64,000 nucleotides of DNA, taken from positions 124,001 through 188,000 of the forward strand of contig NZ_JACHYB010000001.1 in the NCBI RefSeq assembly GCF_014192515.1, written 5' to 3'. Positions within the stretch are counted from its first letter, which is position 1; the number at the start of each line of letters is the position of its first letter. The DNA is from Microbacter margulisiae (GTDB lineage Bacteria; Bacteroidota; Bacteroidia; Bacteroidales; Paludibacteraceae). Made by a program: the position numbers and the translations under genes. Positions 34,965 through 43,674 of the stretch are shown here, piece after piece. The notes under the pieces are model-generated. The model saw only the letters and a list, made by a program, of their open reading frames with translations. It was not told the origin of the DNA and made no database searches.

Positions 34965-36049
34965 TCAGCCTCCTGCCGGTACTGCCGGTGTTGGCGGAGG
35001 TGTTAAGGAGGATGAGTTTTGTTTTAATTGAAGTTCATTTATAATTCTTCTGATAACTATATCGGGCTTTAACCATTTATTATAATAATCCTTTGCTCCA
35101 ATCTCAAGCTTTTCCCTTAATTTATGATCTGATAATAATATATTTACTGCATCTATCATTTCACTTTCAGTTTCAACAAAATAAATATTTTCTCCATGAA
35201 CCATTTTTTCAGGCATTTCATTCACAAATGGGGTTGAAATAATTGCTTTTCCCATTGCCAGATATTCACCCAATTTCCAGCCATGACAAGCCCATGCAGC
35301 CGGAGTATTAAAAACAAACGCAGATTTTTTTATGTTTTGCAGATATCCATCGGCCGGATAATATTTTTCTGTGAATACGTCTTTATATTGATTGATTTGT
35401 TCAACAATCCTCCTTCAAAAGTGCATTTTGAATTACTTTTGCAGGTCCGAATGAACATGGCTCGCAGGTTATTAACCAATTCACCATGTTCCTGATTGAT
35501 ATAAAAACCGGAAGCATGAAAAACATAATCCGCTCCAGATTGAGCAGTCTGATAAAAGTCTAATGTTTCTCTTTTCAGTTGCCAGCTATAGCCAGACAAA
35601 AATATTCGAAAATTAATCGGTAAATACTGGATTGACTTCAGGTAATTCAGAAGTAAATACTTTGTTGTATCAAAAGCACTCCAAATCCGTACTCCAAAAT
35701 TTGTTCCGACAGGGATAATGCTGTGTTTCAGTTCTGATTGCAAAATCATAAAATCTGCATCTTCCGGATTAAAATTTACTTTACCGTACAAATCCGCCCA
35801 TTCAACCGCAGAAATATTGATATTACTTTTATCACGATAATCTATCACTATCCGTTCAGTCTTATTTTTTTCATCTTGCAGTACAAAAGCAAAATACTGA
35901 TCGAAACTTTCCTGCGGATTAGTTTGTCTCAAATCGGTAAATGGTTTGATAGAAAACTTTACATTCCGTTTTCCAAACGCTTCCCACAATCCTGTAATAT
36001 AGTAAGAAGCATAACTGATACGGGCTCGGGGATCTATTGTGACTTTCAT
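34965..36049 (-). pseudogene. glycosyltransferase (GT-B), frameshifted
   Basis: The first part (35330-36049) starts MKVTIDPRARISYASYYITG and covers an N-terminal GT-B domain. Near 35405-35415 the frame shifts; the alternative frame continues IVEQINQYKDVFTEKYYP, then FNTPAAWACHGWKLGEYLAM and GKAIISTPFVNEMPEK, the C-terminal donor-binding domain, down to 34965. The tail NSSSLTPPPTPAVPAGG is an out-of-frame reading of the remnant GT4 5' end at 34982-35024, so the original C-terminus has been lost or extended. The single frameshift could be a sequencing error, but the foreign tail argues for real decay. Confidence 0.72.
34982..35024 (-). repeat. GT4 5'-end repeat, copy 2 (orphan remnant)
   Basis: In the original frame this segment still encodes KLILLNTSANTGSTGR, matching the start of the GT4 gene at 33996, but it runs into a stop four codons later. 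It overlaps the end of the broken glycosyltransferase gene in a different frame. Confidence 0.75.
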
Positions 36050-36084
36050 ATTAGTTCGTTGACATTAATATTTTTTTCAGCTAT

Positions 36085-36129
36085 ACTGCCGGTGTTGGCG
36101 GTGGTGTTAAGAAGGAGGAGTTTTGTCAT
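36085..36129 (-). repeat. GT4 5'-end repeat, copy 3 (orphan remnant)
   Basis: The segment encodes MTKLLLLNTTANTGS with its own ATG (36127-36129) and then loses similarity. It sits at the 3' end of the acyltransferase gene 36126-36659, overlapping its last codon and stop. Confidence 0.75.
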
Positions 36130-36659
36130 TTTTTATCAATTTGTAATCCCTGATTTATTCTTGATTTTTGTTTTTCAGCATACTCTTCAATACTACCGAG
36201 AATCTGAACTGGATTGCCCGCAATTACTGAATTTGAAGGAACTCTACCTCTTACAACAGATCCAGCTCCAATTATAACATTATCTCCTATTGTAGTACCG
36301 GGAAGGAGAATAGTATTCATACCGATGAACACATTATCTCCAACAACTATATTCCTCAACATTCCAACATCTGTTTGAGGTTTCTCTCCGATGGCAATAA
36401 GTGCCGTTGTAAGACTATAATCGTGTGTTAGGAAATGAACATTCATTGAAGCTACAAAACGATCACCAATAGTAATTCGATCAAAATCATCAAATCTCAC
36501 ACTTTTTGCTATAAATCGTGGTATTCCGGTAAAATTAATACCGGCTGATTGTAGTAGTTTATGATAGTACTTCATATACCAACGGCTATCAATATAAACC
36601 AAAAAGCCAACTAATGATTTTAAAAAATAGAATTTTACTCGCGAAATTTTTCGTTTCAT
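36126..36659 (-). CDS. hexapeptide-repeat O-acyltransferase (WbbJ/LbH family)
   Basis: A 177-residue left-handed beta-helix acyltransferase. Repeats run through RITIGDRFVASMNVHFLTHD, IVVGDNVFIGMNTILLPGT and TIGDNVIIGAGSVVRG, ending NSVIAGNPVQILG, the usual LbH terminus. The catalytic histidine is likely the one in HFLTHDYS. These enzymes O-acetylate sugars in surface polysaccharides. The stop lies within an orphan GT4 5'-end repeat, and the gene overlaps the upstream GT4 by four bases. Confidence 0.83.
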   Translation of the reverse strand: MKRKISRVKFYFLKSLVGFLVYIDSRWYMKYYHKLLQSAGINFTGIPRFIAKSVRFDDFDRITIGDRFVASMNVHFLTHDYSLTTALIAIGEKPQTDVGMLRNIVVGDNVFIGMNTILLPGTTIGDNVIIGAGSVVRGRVPSNSVIAGNPVQILGSIEEYAEKQKSRINQGLQIDKK

Positions 36660-37747
36660 GACAATAGAAAATTTAAATACTCATCTCCGATTTTATTCAT
36701 TTCGTAATTAAATGCTTTGTTTTTTGCGATTCCACTAAATTGTTCTATCATAGTTTCATTGTTCATTAACTCAATTAACTTTTCACAAAAAGTGTTAGTA
36801 TCGCCTAGATCGACTAAGAATCCATTCTTACCATTATCGATCAAATCAGCAGGACCCGCAATACAATTAAATGCGATAGCGGGTAGACCGGAAGCCATTG
36901 CTTCCAATATAGCATTAGGGAATCCTTCAGAATATGATGTGAATGCGAAGATTTTTGCCTGTGCATACATTTCATGAATTTCTGATTTGTTGCCTAAAAA
37001 AACAACATCATCTATCATCCCTAATGCAAAAGCTTGTTTTTCAAGCAATTTTCTTACTGGTCCATCACCTACAATGCACAATTTCCATTGATGATTATTA
37101 GTTTTAGAAAAAGCATCAATTAAAATATCTATTCGCTTACTATGAATTAGTCGCCCAACAGTTATAACAATATTTTTCCTTTCTGTAATTTTACCTTCTG
37201 AATTAAATTTTGAGAGATCTATTGGGTTTGGTATTACCCTGATATTTTTATGTCCAATTTCTTTCTCTATAAATTTTTTGGCATAGGTTGTTTGTGCTAT
37301 TATTCCCTTTGCTTTGGGATAGAAGATTTTTCGAAGGTTGTTTTGTACAAGCCCCCAATCTTTATCAGGCTTACTTCTGTCAGAAACAAAAATATTCAAA
37401 CCCAATCCAAATGCTGCAATTAGTGTAAAAGTGTTATATGTTTCACCAAAACTCAATACTGCATAGGGTTTTGTTCTTTTTAAACTATTTCTCAAATAAA
37501 GCAGCGATTTTAATGTATATAAAAATTTATTATTATTATAAAATTCCGGTCTTATCTCTTTTACATTTTTATTTAATTTATAAAAGTTCTCTTTATTGGA
37601 AAGATTTATAAGATAACATTTCAAATAATCTTTCCCTGATAAATAATTCACCAACTCGCTCATCACCCTTTCCATGCCTCCTGCATGCAAAGATGGAATA
37701 ACGCAACAAATCGTTTTTTTTGAATCGGTAAGGGATTTGACGTTCAT
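36656..37747 (-). CDS. glycosyltransferase family 4
   Basis: A 363-residue GT4 enzyme. CVIPSLHAGGMERVMSELVNYL is the acceptor-side glycine motif, NIVITVGRLIHSKRIDILIDAF the family strand, and SEGFPNAILEAMASGLPAIAF the EX7E donor-binding motif. The nearest familiar relatives are GalNAc- or galactosyl-transferases of the PglJ/PglH type, but specificity cannot be fixed. The gene overlaps both neighbours. Confidence 0.88.
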   Translation of the reverse strand: MNVKSLTDSKKTICCVIPSLHAGGMERVMSELVNYLSGKDYLKCYLINLSNKENFYKLNKNVKEIRPEFYNNNKFLYTLKSLLYLRNSLKRTKPYAVLSFGETYNTFTLIAAFGLGLNIFVSDRSKPDKDWGLVQNNLRKIFYPKAKGIIAQTTYAKKFIEKEIGHKNIRVIPNPIDLSKFNSEGKITERKNIVITVGRLIHSKRIDILIDAFSKTNNHQWKLCIVGDGPVRKLLEKQAFALGMIDDVVFLGNKSEIHEMYAQAKIFAFTSYSEGFPNAILEAMASGLPAIAFNCIAGPADLIDNGKNGFLVDLGDTNTFCEKLIELMNNETMIEQFSGIAKNKAFNYEMNKIGDEYLNFLLS

Positions 37748-38499
37748 TATATTCGAATATGAGAGACTAACCGTCTGACAAAATCATTTAATTGGACATA
37801 TGCTTTTGTCCCGATGATGGGAACAAGAATCTTCGTCCTTAACAACTCCAATATTTTTGCAAAAACAGAATCCCATGATTTATTCATGTGATGAATCATG
37901 CAGGAATTTTCTGTAAGATGTAATTTTCCTGATACAAAACTTTTTACCTGAAAATAATCATCTGGATAAATAATCAGGCCAAGCTCTTCATTGGTATTGT
38001 GGTTTATCTTATAATGGCTTCTCAAAAGGTTATTCATCACAACATTATTGATCGTCATATCCAATTTTCCGGTAGCCTTTATAAACGACTTATTTTGATA
38101 AATGCTTAAACATTCATTTATGTATGGATGTTGAGGGGTCGCTGCCATAAATGACGTGATGATACCTCCAAATTCATCTGATCCTAAAACCAGTTGGTAG
38201 CTATTCAATAAATGATCAAAAGATCTGAGCATCATAACATCCGTATCTAAATAGATCCCCCCGTATTGGTAAAGCGCTTCCAGTCTTGCAAAATCAGCTA
38301 CAAACGCCCATTTTTTCTGTTCATAGGCTTCTTTCGTGAATTGATAACGACTGACATCAAAGTTAGACTCATTCCAGCATATAAATTGATATTCAGGCTT
38401 AAGAAATTGCCAGGATGTGAGGCATTGCTGAATATTGTCGGGCATTTCATGCTCGCCAAACCAACAATAGTGTAGAATTTTTGGAATGGACGTTGTCAT
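37747..38499 (-). CDS. glycosyltransferase family 32 (OCH1-like, DXD)
   Basis: A 250-residue protein. IPKILHYCWFGEHEMPDNIQ is the GT32 N-terminal motif. ARLEALYQYGGIYLDTDVMM contains the DXD metal/nucleotide-binding site in its usual GGIYLDxD context. Members of this family in capsule loci transfer hexoses or phospho-sugars. It is preceded by an intergenic gap of 64 bases after the ATP-grasp gene. Confidence 0.85.
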   Translation of the reverse strand: MTTSIPKILHYCWFGEHEMPDNIQQCLTSWQFLKPEYQFICWNESNFDVSRYQFTKEAYEQKKWAFVADFARLEALYQYGGIYLDTDVMMLRSFDHLLNSYQLVLGSDEFGGIITSFMAATPQHPYINECLSIYQNKSFIKATGKLDMTINNVVMNNLLRSHYKINHNTNEELGLIIYPDDYFQVKSFVSGKLHLTENSCMIHHMNKSWDSVFAKILELLRTKILVPIIGTKAYVQLNDFVRRLVSHIRI

Positions 38500-38563
38500 T
38501 GTGGATTTACATTATGTCGTAAAGAGAATATTTTTCTGATAGTTTATGGGCGGATGCACATGT

Positions 38564-39634
38564 TTATTCGTTCAAGAGGAATGTGTTGTTTGTTTTTTGT
38601 AAATTATATTGTAAATTTTCCTTAACTGCAAATGACAAATCCTCTACCATCCATCCATATGGATTGAACTTTCCTTCATGCCATGCCATATCGGACGTCC
38701 AATAGCCGGTACATGGATCATATCCTTCTATTGAAAATCCATAACTGATTTCTACAATCAATGGGTCATGATTAACATCAAAAACAAAATCGTAAGCAAT
38801 GCTTTGGCTTTGAAGTCTGTTATTCACTTCAAACGCGATAGAAACACAACGTTCATCAAACTCCTGTTTATCGTATAGAATCATGCCGCTTCCTGATGCC
38901 CTGAAATCATTTTTCCGAACCATTCGCTTTATGGCAAAAGCCTTATTCCCAATCACAATCACTCGTATATCAAAGGCATTGTTCGGAATAAAATCTTGAA
39001 AATAAACGTAACCGCGTTCTTTCCCATGTATTTTAGAATACTGAGTTGGAATAAAGCATCTGGCGATCCGTTTGGTTAGGTCAAACGCCGGGAGTTTCCC
39101 CTGTTGGTATTTTTGATAAGTGTCATGCAAAGAGACAAGGCTTGTATGTTTGAAACCTCTTCCGAAAGCTTGCTTGACTATCCGTTTTGCTTTTTGCTTG
39201 TTTTGAATCAGTTGTACATTGACAGATCCTGCTCCGCCTCGTAGCTTAAATACCTTAGGAAACTGCGTGCGTTCAATCCACTCGTATGCTGCTTGCTCAT
39301 TATAAAAAACGTAGGAGGGAACTAATGGGGCATCAATGCTTTCCAATAAATATTTTTGCCCTACTTTATCATCAAAATGCCACATCGTATTGAAATCAGG
39401 AAAAACAATTTTACCTGATTGTTGTAAAGAATAAAGGAGTTGCCTGGCAAAGAGCGAATCCTTAGCTGAAGCATGATAAAAATGCCACATAAGGGCATCA
39501 CAATCTTGTAATTGTTCGATGATGTCATTTCGGTAACAGTCAACAATTTTATAATCAATCTGTTTTGCCTGGCAATAGGCAACCCAACGATCACTAAAAG
39601 AATTGTTTGTCTTATGAATCGCTATTCTACTCAT
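38564..39634 (-). CDS. ATP-grasp enzyme (RimK-like ligase fold)
   Basis: A 356-residue protein with an ATP-grasp layout. FPKVFKLRGGAGSVNVQLI has the ATP-binding lysine and glycine loop, FQDFIPNNAFDIRVIVIGN a central metal-facing strand, and YDFVFDVNHDPLIVEISYGF the acidic/asparagine site for magnesium. ATP-grasp ligases join a carboxylate to an amine or thiol through an acyl phosphate. Homologues in capsule loci have been proposed to attach amino acids to uronic acids. With UDP-GalNAcA enzymes in this locus, an amidation of the uronate is possible but not shown. Confidence 0.78.
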   Translation of the reverse strand: MSRIAIHKTNNSFSDRWVAYCQAKQIDYKIVDCYRNDIIEQLQDCDALMWHFYHASAKDSLFARQLLYSLQQSGKIVFPDFNTMWHFDDKVGQKYLLESIDAPLVPSYVFYNEQAAYEWIERTQFPKVFKLRGGAGSVNVQLIQNKQKAKRIVKQAFGRGFKHTSLVSLHDTYQKYQQGKLPAFDLTKRIARCFIPTQYSKIHGKERGYVYFQDFIPNNAFDIRVIVIGNKAFAIKRMVRKNDFRASGSGMILYDKQEFDERCVSIAFEVNNRLQSQSIAYDFVFDVNHDPLIVEISYGFSIEGYDPCTGYWTSDMAWHEGKFNPYGWMVEDLSFAVKENLQYNLQKTNNTFLLNE

Positions 39635-40217
39635 CTCCTATATGTTTTATGATGCTTGAAATATCGATGGCTTTAATTCGTTTGGCAGGAACTCCTCCAA
39701 TTAAACTATTTTCCTCCGGAAATGATTTATTGACAGCAGAGTTAGCCGCCATGGCAATATTATTCCCAATCACAATGTCCCCATATATTTTTACTCCCGG
39801 ACCAATATACACATTGTCTCCTAACCGGGGAGCTTTGTCAGAGCCCCCTGATGCTCCAATGCAGGTAGAAGGATGAATCCTACAGTTAGCTCCGACTTTT
39901 GCATTCGCGTTTACTACAATAGTGCCATAATGCACAATCGCTAGTCCGGGGCCAAACACATTCAGTGGTATCGAAAATCCCAATTTCAACGATAATTTTT
40001 GAAAATGATACTGTAAGAATACATATTGTATTTTCCCCAAAATTCCTGATTTGCAATTTTTAGTATATTCCGTTTTTCGTAAAAGCCGTTGAAATTTCCA
40101 GATGTAGTCAGGAAAGAAGATGCCTTTTATGTTATTCATAAGAGACTCTCTTTTTCTGTTGAGCGCTTTCCGATCCGAAGCAATATAATATTGAAAATCT
40201 TTTTTTGATGTTATCAT
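39627..40217 (-). CDS. serine-acetyltransferase-like hexapeptide acyltransferase
   Basis: A 196-residue CysE-like protein. The helical N-terminus is followed by FGPGLAIVHYGTIVVNANAK, with the catalytic histidine, then CRIHPSTCIGASGG, APRLGDNVYIGPGVKIYGDI and MAANSAVNKSFPEENSLIGG. It is shorter at the N-terminus than housekeeping CysE, a pattern usual for capsule O-acetyltransferases. It overlaps the ATP-grasp gene by eight bases. Confidence 0.82.
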   Translation of the reverse strand: MITSKKDFQYYIASDRKALNRKRESLMNNIKGIFFPDYIWKFQRLLRKTEYTKNCKSGILGKIQYVFLQYHFQKLSLKLGFSIPLNVFGPGLAIVHYGTIVVNANAKVGANCRIHPSTCIGASGGSDKAPRLGDNVYIGPGVKIYGDIVIGNNIAMAANSAVNKSFPEENSLIGGVPAKRIKAIDISSIIKHIGDE

Positions 40218-40247
40218 CGAGACATAATATGGTGAGAATTATACCTT

Positions 40248-41582
40248 TTAATTAGCATTTAAATAATCATCCCACCCCGGAGCTGCTGTGGTATGGATAC
40301 TGTATGGTTCTAAATCTTGCAACGTATTAATTTTTTTGTGATCTAAGGTAATCAAGACATTATGTATATCAGTCAATTTCAATGCTGTATGTATTAAAGG
40401 AATTTTATCAGGATGAAATCCCATGAGAGTTGTCATGCATAAATCATTGAGTGCTGAGTCATTTGTAAAACTGACGAAACCGAAAGGGAACGGGTCAGGA
40501 TGAAGGGGGCCATTTCCTTGCCCGCCGATAATCCCATCGCAAAGGCTGTATAACTGCCTTTGCGGTTTATTGGACAAGCTTCCATCTGCTTTCCCATAAA
40601 TGGCAATTTTATTTAAGTCCATAACCATACGCCAGGTAGTGTCGTTGCCATACCATGCAGCTCCAAGATTATGTGTGTTTTTGGGAAATGACATCTTCCA
40701 TAATAAATATGATAATCTATGCAATAGAAGATAATAAGTAGTTCCTTGCTTTTTATTGGCCAAATCAATGAATATTTCGCTAATCCTTCTCAGGATATTA
40801 GATCCCGGATAGCAGTCTCCTCCCTGTTTTGTGCCTCCGACACGGTGATGCGGCAAATAATCTTTATCCCCGTTCAATCCGACAATGTTTTTCAATGCAC
40901 CGGTCATGCCCGTTTTTTGGTGTGTTTTTATTTTGGGCATGGAGATTACAATATCGGCATCAAATAGTGCCCTGGTGATGCAATATTTATGAACTCCTTT
41001 TCTTTGATTTTTAGCTAATTGTTGATAGTCATAATCATTTACCCTGAAATTTCCACCTGAATTCGAGATTGGCTCTAAAAAACTGTTGCTCCCGATATCA
41101 AGAATTACATATTCCGAAATAGGATTACGTTCTGATACAGGTATGTTAGATGCAGGGTTAAATGTCCGGCGCCTGAAATCTTTGATGCCAACGGGTATCC
41201 CTGCCTTTTCGCTTAACTGTTCTATTTGTGCTATAAATGAAGGTGAAATGGCTTTTTCCCAAAGACATCCTTGTATCGGAGCGTCGCCAATGGTAACTGA
41301 AATCGGTTTTTGCGGCAGGATGACTTCCAATGCAGCAATTACCCATTGATCGTTTGTACGCAGGCATAGCTCATCCGTTTCTTTAGAGGAATGTTTTACC
41401 CAATTGGGTTTTAATAAAATTTTTTTGCCGGTAACCGATTCTAAAAAATCATGACCCAAAAGCTCTGTGATCATCGCGGTTAACTTTGCTCTGTCGTCAT
41501 AGATTTTTCCAAGAGAATCAATGTTCCTGTCATTTATATCCTGAAAGCAACGGATAATATGTAAGAATTTTTCTTGGTTCAT
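40248..41582 (-). CDS. DUF362 domain protein
   Basis: A 444-residue protein that I recognise as DUF362. KKILLKPNWVKHSSKETDEL, SVTIGDAPIQGC and ADIVISMPKIKTHQKTGMTG followed by ALKNIVGLNGDKDYLPHHR are its conserved blocks. The biochemical activity of this family is not established, though iron-sulfur or redox roles are suggested for some members. Here no ferredoxin-type cysteine cluster is seen. The family recurs in bacterial polysaccharide clusters next to acyltransferases. It overlaps the deacetylase-like copy 2 by four bases. Confidence 0.75.
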   Translation of the reverse strand: MNQEKFLHIIRCFQDINDRNIDSLGKIYDDRAKLTAMITELLGHDFLESVTGKKILLKPNWVKHSSKETDELCLRTNDQWVIAALEVILPQKPISVTIGDAPIQGCLWEKAISPSFIAQIEQLSEKAGIPVGIKDFRRRTFNPASNIPVSERNPISEYVILDIGSNSFLEPISNSGGNFRVNDYDYQQLAKNQRKGVHKYCITRALFDADIVISMPKIKTHQKTGMTGALKNIVGLNGDKDYLPHHRVGGTKQGGDCYPGSNILRRISEIFIDLANKKQGTTYYLLLHRLSYLLWKMSFPKNTHNLGAAWYGNDTTWRMVMDLNKIAIYGKADGSLSNKPQRQLYSLCDGIIGGQGNGPLHPDPFPFGFVSFTNDSALNDLCMTTLMGFHPDKIPLIHTALKLTDIHNVLITLDHKKINTLQDLEPYSIHTTAAPGWDDYLNAN

Positions 41583-42712
41583 ACTTTGGTATTTGATGCG
41601 ATAACTGAGCCCAGTTGATCGGAAGTCATAAATTCTACATCCGGGTAAAAATGAAGAATGGTTTTAAGCAAGTTGGCAAACAACTTCAGGTTCCGGTCTC
41701 TGTTGGTAGGGTCGATATTTCCGATAAAGTTTAACCGGTGGGTGCTGATAATAGCTGGTTTCCCCCATCTGAATGCGATTTTGATCCGGTTCATGCAATC
41801 ATTAACCCAGTCAAATGCTATATTCTCAGAGGGTTCAAAAAAACAGTTTCTGACTAGATAGATTTGTTCCAGCCGGTTCTTTTGTCCTGTATAATGATAA
41901 TTGTGGGTATATACATTGCCATGATTTAATGTGGGAATAGTTTGCACGGCCATTCCCTGAATAAAGTCAACTCCACATTTCTGAAGTTTGATTTCCAGTT
42001 CTTTACTCCATATATAGCAAGAAGCAATAAATGATTTTGAAGGGTAGCCAAAAAGGGATTCAAAGAGCTGTAACCCGTCGGTTAATATGGTGTTCAACAA
42101 TATGGATTCCACTTCTGTATCGTAATCAAATGAATCCATATAGGCATTTTTATTGTTGGGCGTAATCAAAGAGCTTAGACTTATGGTCTTGTGTTCAAAA
42201 GCTAACCGGGCAGCCGGAATATTTTGTTGTAAATCCCTCATCCATCTGGCGACATTCAAATGCTCCCGTGCATGAAACTGAGGGTGAAATATTTGCTGTT
42301 CTATCCCTTCTTTCCATAACGCAAACGCATGGGTATGATGAGGATATTGAGTCAATGTTTTTATGAATGGTTCATAAAAATATTCAGAAAACCCTGATGC
42401 GGCTATTTTCTCAAAATCCGGATTGGCCACCACTGTATTGGCCGTAATGACAGGATGTTGTTCCCTTTGATTTTTTATGGAAGTCAGTGTATCAAACAAA
42501 GCGGATAAATCCTCTTCACTGGCTAAAGAATCATATCTCTCGTATGAGAGTTGATCCACGTTGTATCCATCTTGTAATAGTTTGTCATACACCTTTTTCG
42601 ATGGCATCCGGATGCTTCCCCAATCATCGCTTTCAATCACTACAATCTTTCGATTTGTGTGCCATCCAGGAATGTTCGGCATGCTACGCCTTAAAGATTT
42701 TAATACCTTCAT
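41579..42712 (-). CDS. polysaccharide deacetylase-like protein (copy 2)
   Basis: A 377-residue paralogue of the protein at 31646-32785. It shares RKIVVIESDDWGSIRMPSKK, FHAREHLNVARWMRDLQ and KPAIISTHRLNFIGN, with the same DD and histidine positions. By eye about 40% of positions are identical along the full length. The pair must come from duplication or from import of two related modules. It is coupled by ATGA overlaps to the GT2 gene upstream and DUF362 gene downstream. Confidence 0.7.
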   Translation of the reverse strand: MKVLKSLRRSMPNIPGWHTNRKIVVIESDDWGSIRMPSKKVYDKLLQDGYNVDQLSYERYDSLASEEDLSALFDTLTSIKNQREQHPVITANTVVANPDFEKIAASGFSEYFYEPFIKTLTQYPHHTHAFALWKEGIEQQIFHPQFHAREHLNVARWMRDLQQNIPAARLAFEHKTISLSSLITPNNKNAYMDSFDYDTEVESILLNTILTDGLQLFESLFGYPSKSFIASCYIWSKELEIKLQKCGVDFIQGMAVQTIPTLNHGNVYTHNYHYTGQKNRLEQIYLVRNCFFEPSENIAFDWVNDCMNRIKIAFRWGKPAIISTHRLNFIGNIDPTNRDRNLKLFANLLKTILHFYPDVEFMTSDQLGSVIASNTKV

Positions 42713-43665
42713 CCTAAATAAAATTGATGGTCACAATATTTCATTTTGAAATAAAACATACAAGCGGGGAAAAAGGATATGATATATAAAACTTTGAATT
42801 TTTTCGAACGAATGATCTTCCATTGACTATGAATGGACTCTTTTACAATAAATCCGGCTATAATGTATTTTATAATAAACTTGATAAAATATAATGGATT
42901 ATAAAAAAAATAATCTATGTTTTCGTCGACAAAATACATGTTATTTACCATGTCATTAATATAATGTCGAGTTTCTTTTCTTCCCCTTAATATACTATTG
43001 GAACCATCCATATAATAAATTCTTCCAATATTATTGATAATTCTAGTTTTGTATGTCCTTCCAATGGCAGACCATAAAATAAATTCGCTAATAAATCGTA
43101 AATATTCCTGTTTCCAATTATATTTGCTTATATTTATGCATTGTTTTAATTTTGATACATTTGTAGAATCAACTAACTCTCTGTGACAATTATGTTTTAA
43201 AACTAATTCGTGCCATGTTCCATCCAGATGATCTATTTGTTGAGGTAATAAAAAATCACCATAGCCGACTAACTGTCCGGATTCATACATTGAAAACATT
43301 TTAACTTGAGCGATTTGATCTTCTAACCCCTTCATTTCAATATTCTTCCATGCCATTTCAAATGTCTCCATTGCCGTACTCGTAAACATATCATCACTAT
43401 CAATCATTTCAATATATTTTGATTCGATACATTCAAGAGCAAGCTGTAAGGCTGTATGCTTTCCTCCATTTTCTTTATAAATATATTGAATAGAAATGAC
43501 ATTTTCTTCAATCCATTTTTGAACAAGTTCTTGGGTGTTATCTGTTGATCCATCATCTATGATTAACCAACTGAAGTTTTTATATGTTTGGGCCTTGATG
43601 GATTCATACAGTCTGGGTAATGTTGTTATCCTATTAAAAGTTGGTGTAAATATGGTATGTCTCAT
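42709..43665 (-). CDS. glycosyltransferase family 2
   Basis: A 318-residue GT-A enzyme. HTIFTPTFNRITTLPRLYES is the family opening, SWLIIDDGSTDNTQELV the nucleotide-binding acidic loop, and KYIEMIDSDDMFTS the DXD site. A hydrophobic stretch near the C-terminus (YFIKFIIKYIIAGFIV) suggests membrane association. Donor and acceptor are unknown. It overlaps the next gene by four bases. Confidence 0.87.
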   Translation of the reverse strand: MRHTIFTPTFNRITTLPRLYESIKAQTYKNFSWLIIDDGSTDNTQELVQKWIEENVISIQYIYKENGGKHTALQLALECIESKYIEMIDSDDMFTSTAMETFEMAWKNIEMKGLEDQIAQVKMFSMYESGQLVGYGDFLLPQQIDHLDGTWHELVLKHNCHRELVDSTNVSKLKQCINISKYNWKQEYLRFISEFILWSAIGRTYKTRIINNIGRIYYMDGSNSILRGRKETRHYINDMVNNMYFVDENIDYFFYNPLYFIKFIIKYIIAGFIVKESIHSQWKIIRSKKFKVLYIISFFPACMFYFKMKYCDHQFYLG

Positions 43666-43674
43666 ATCTTTCGA

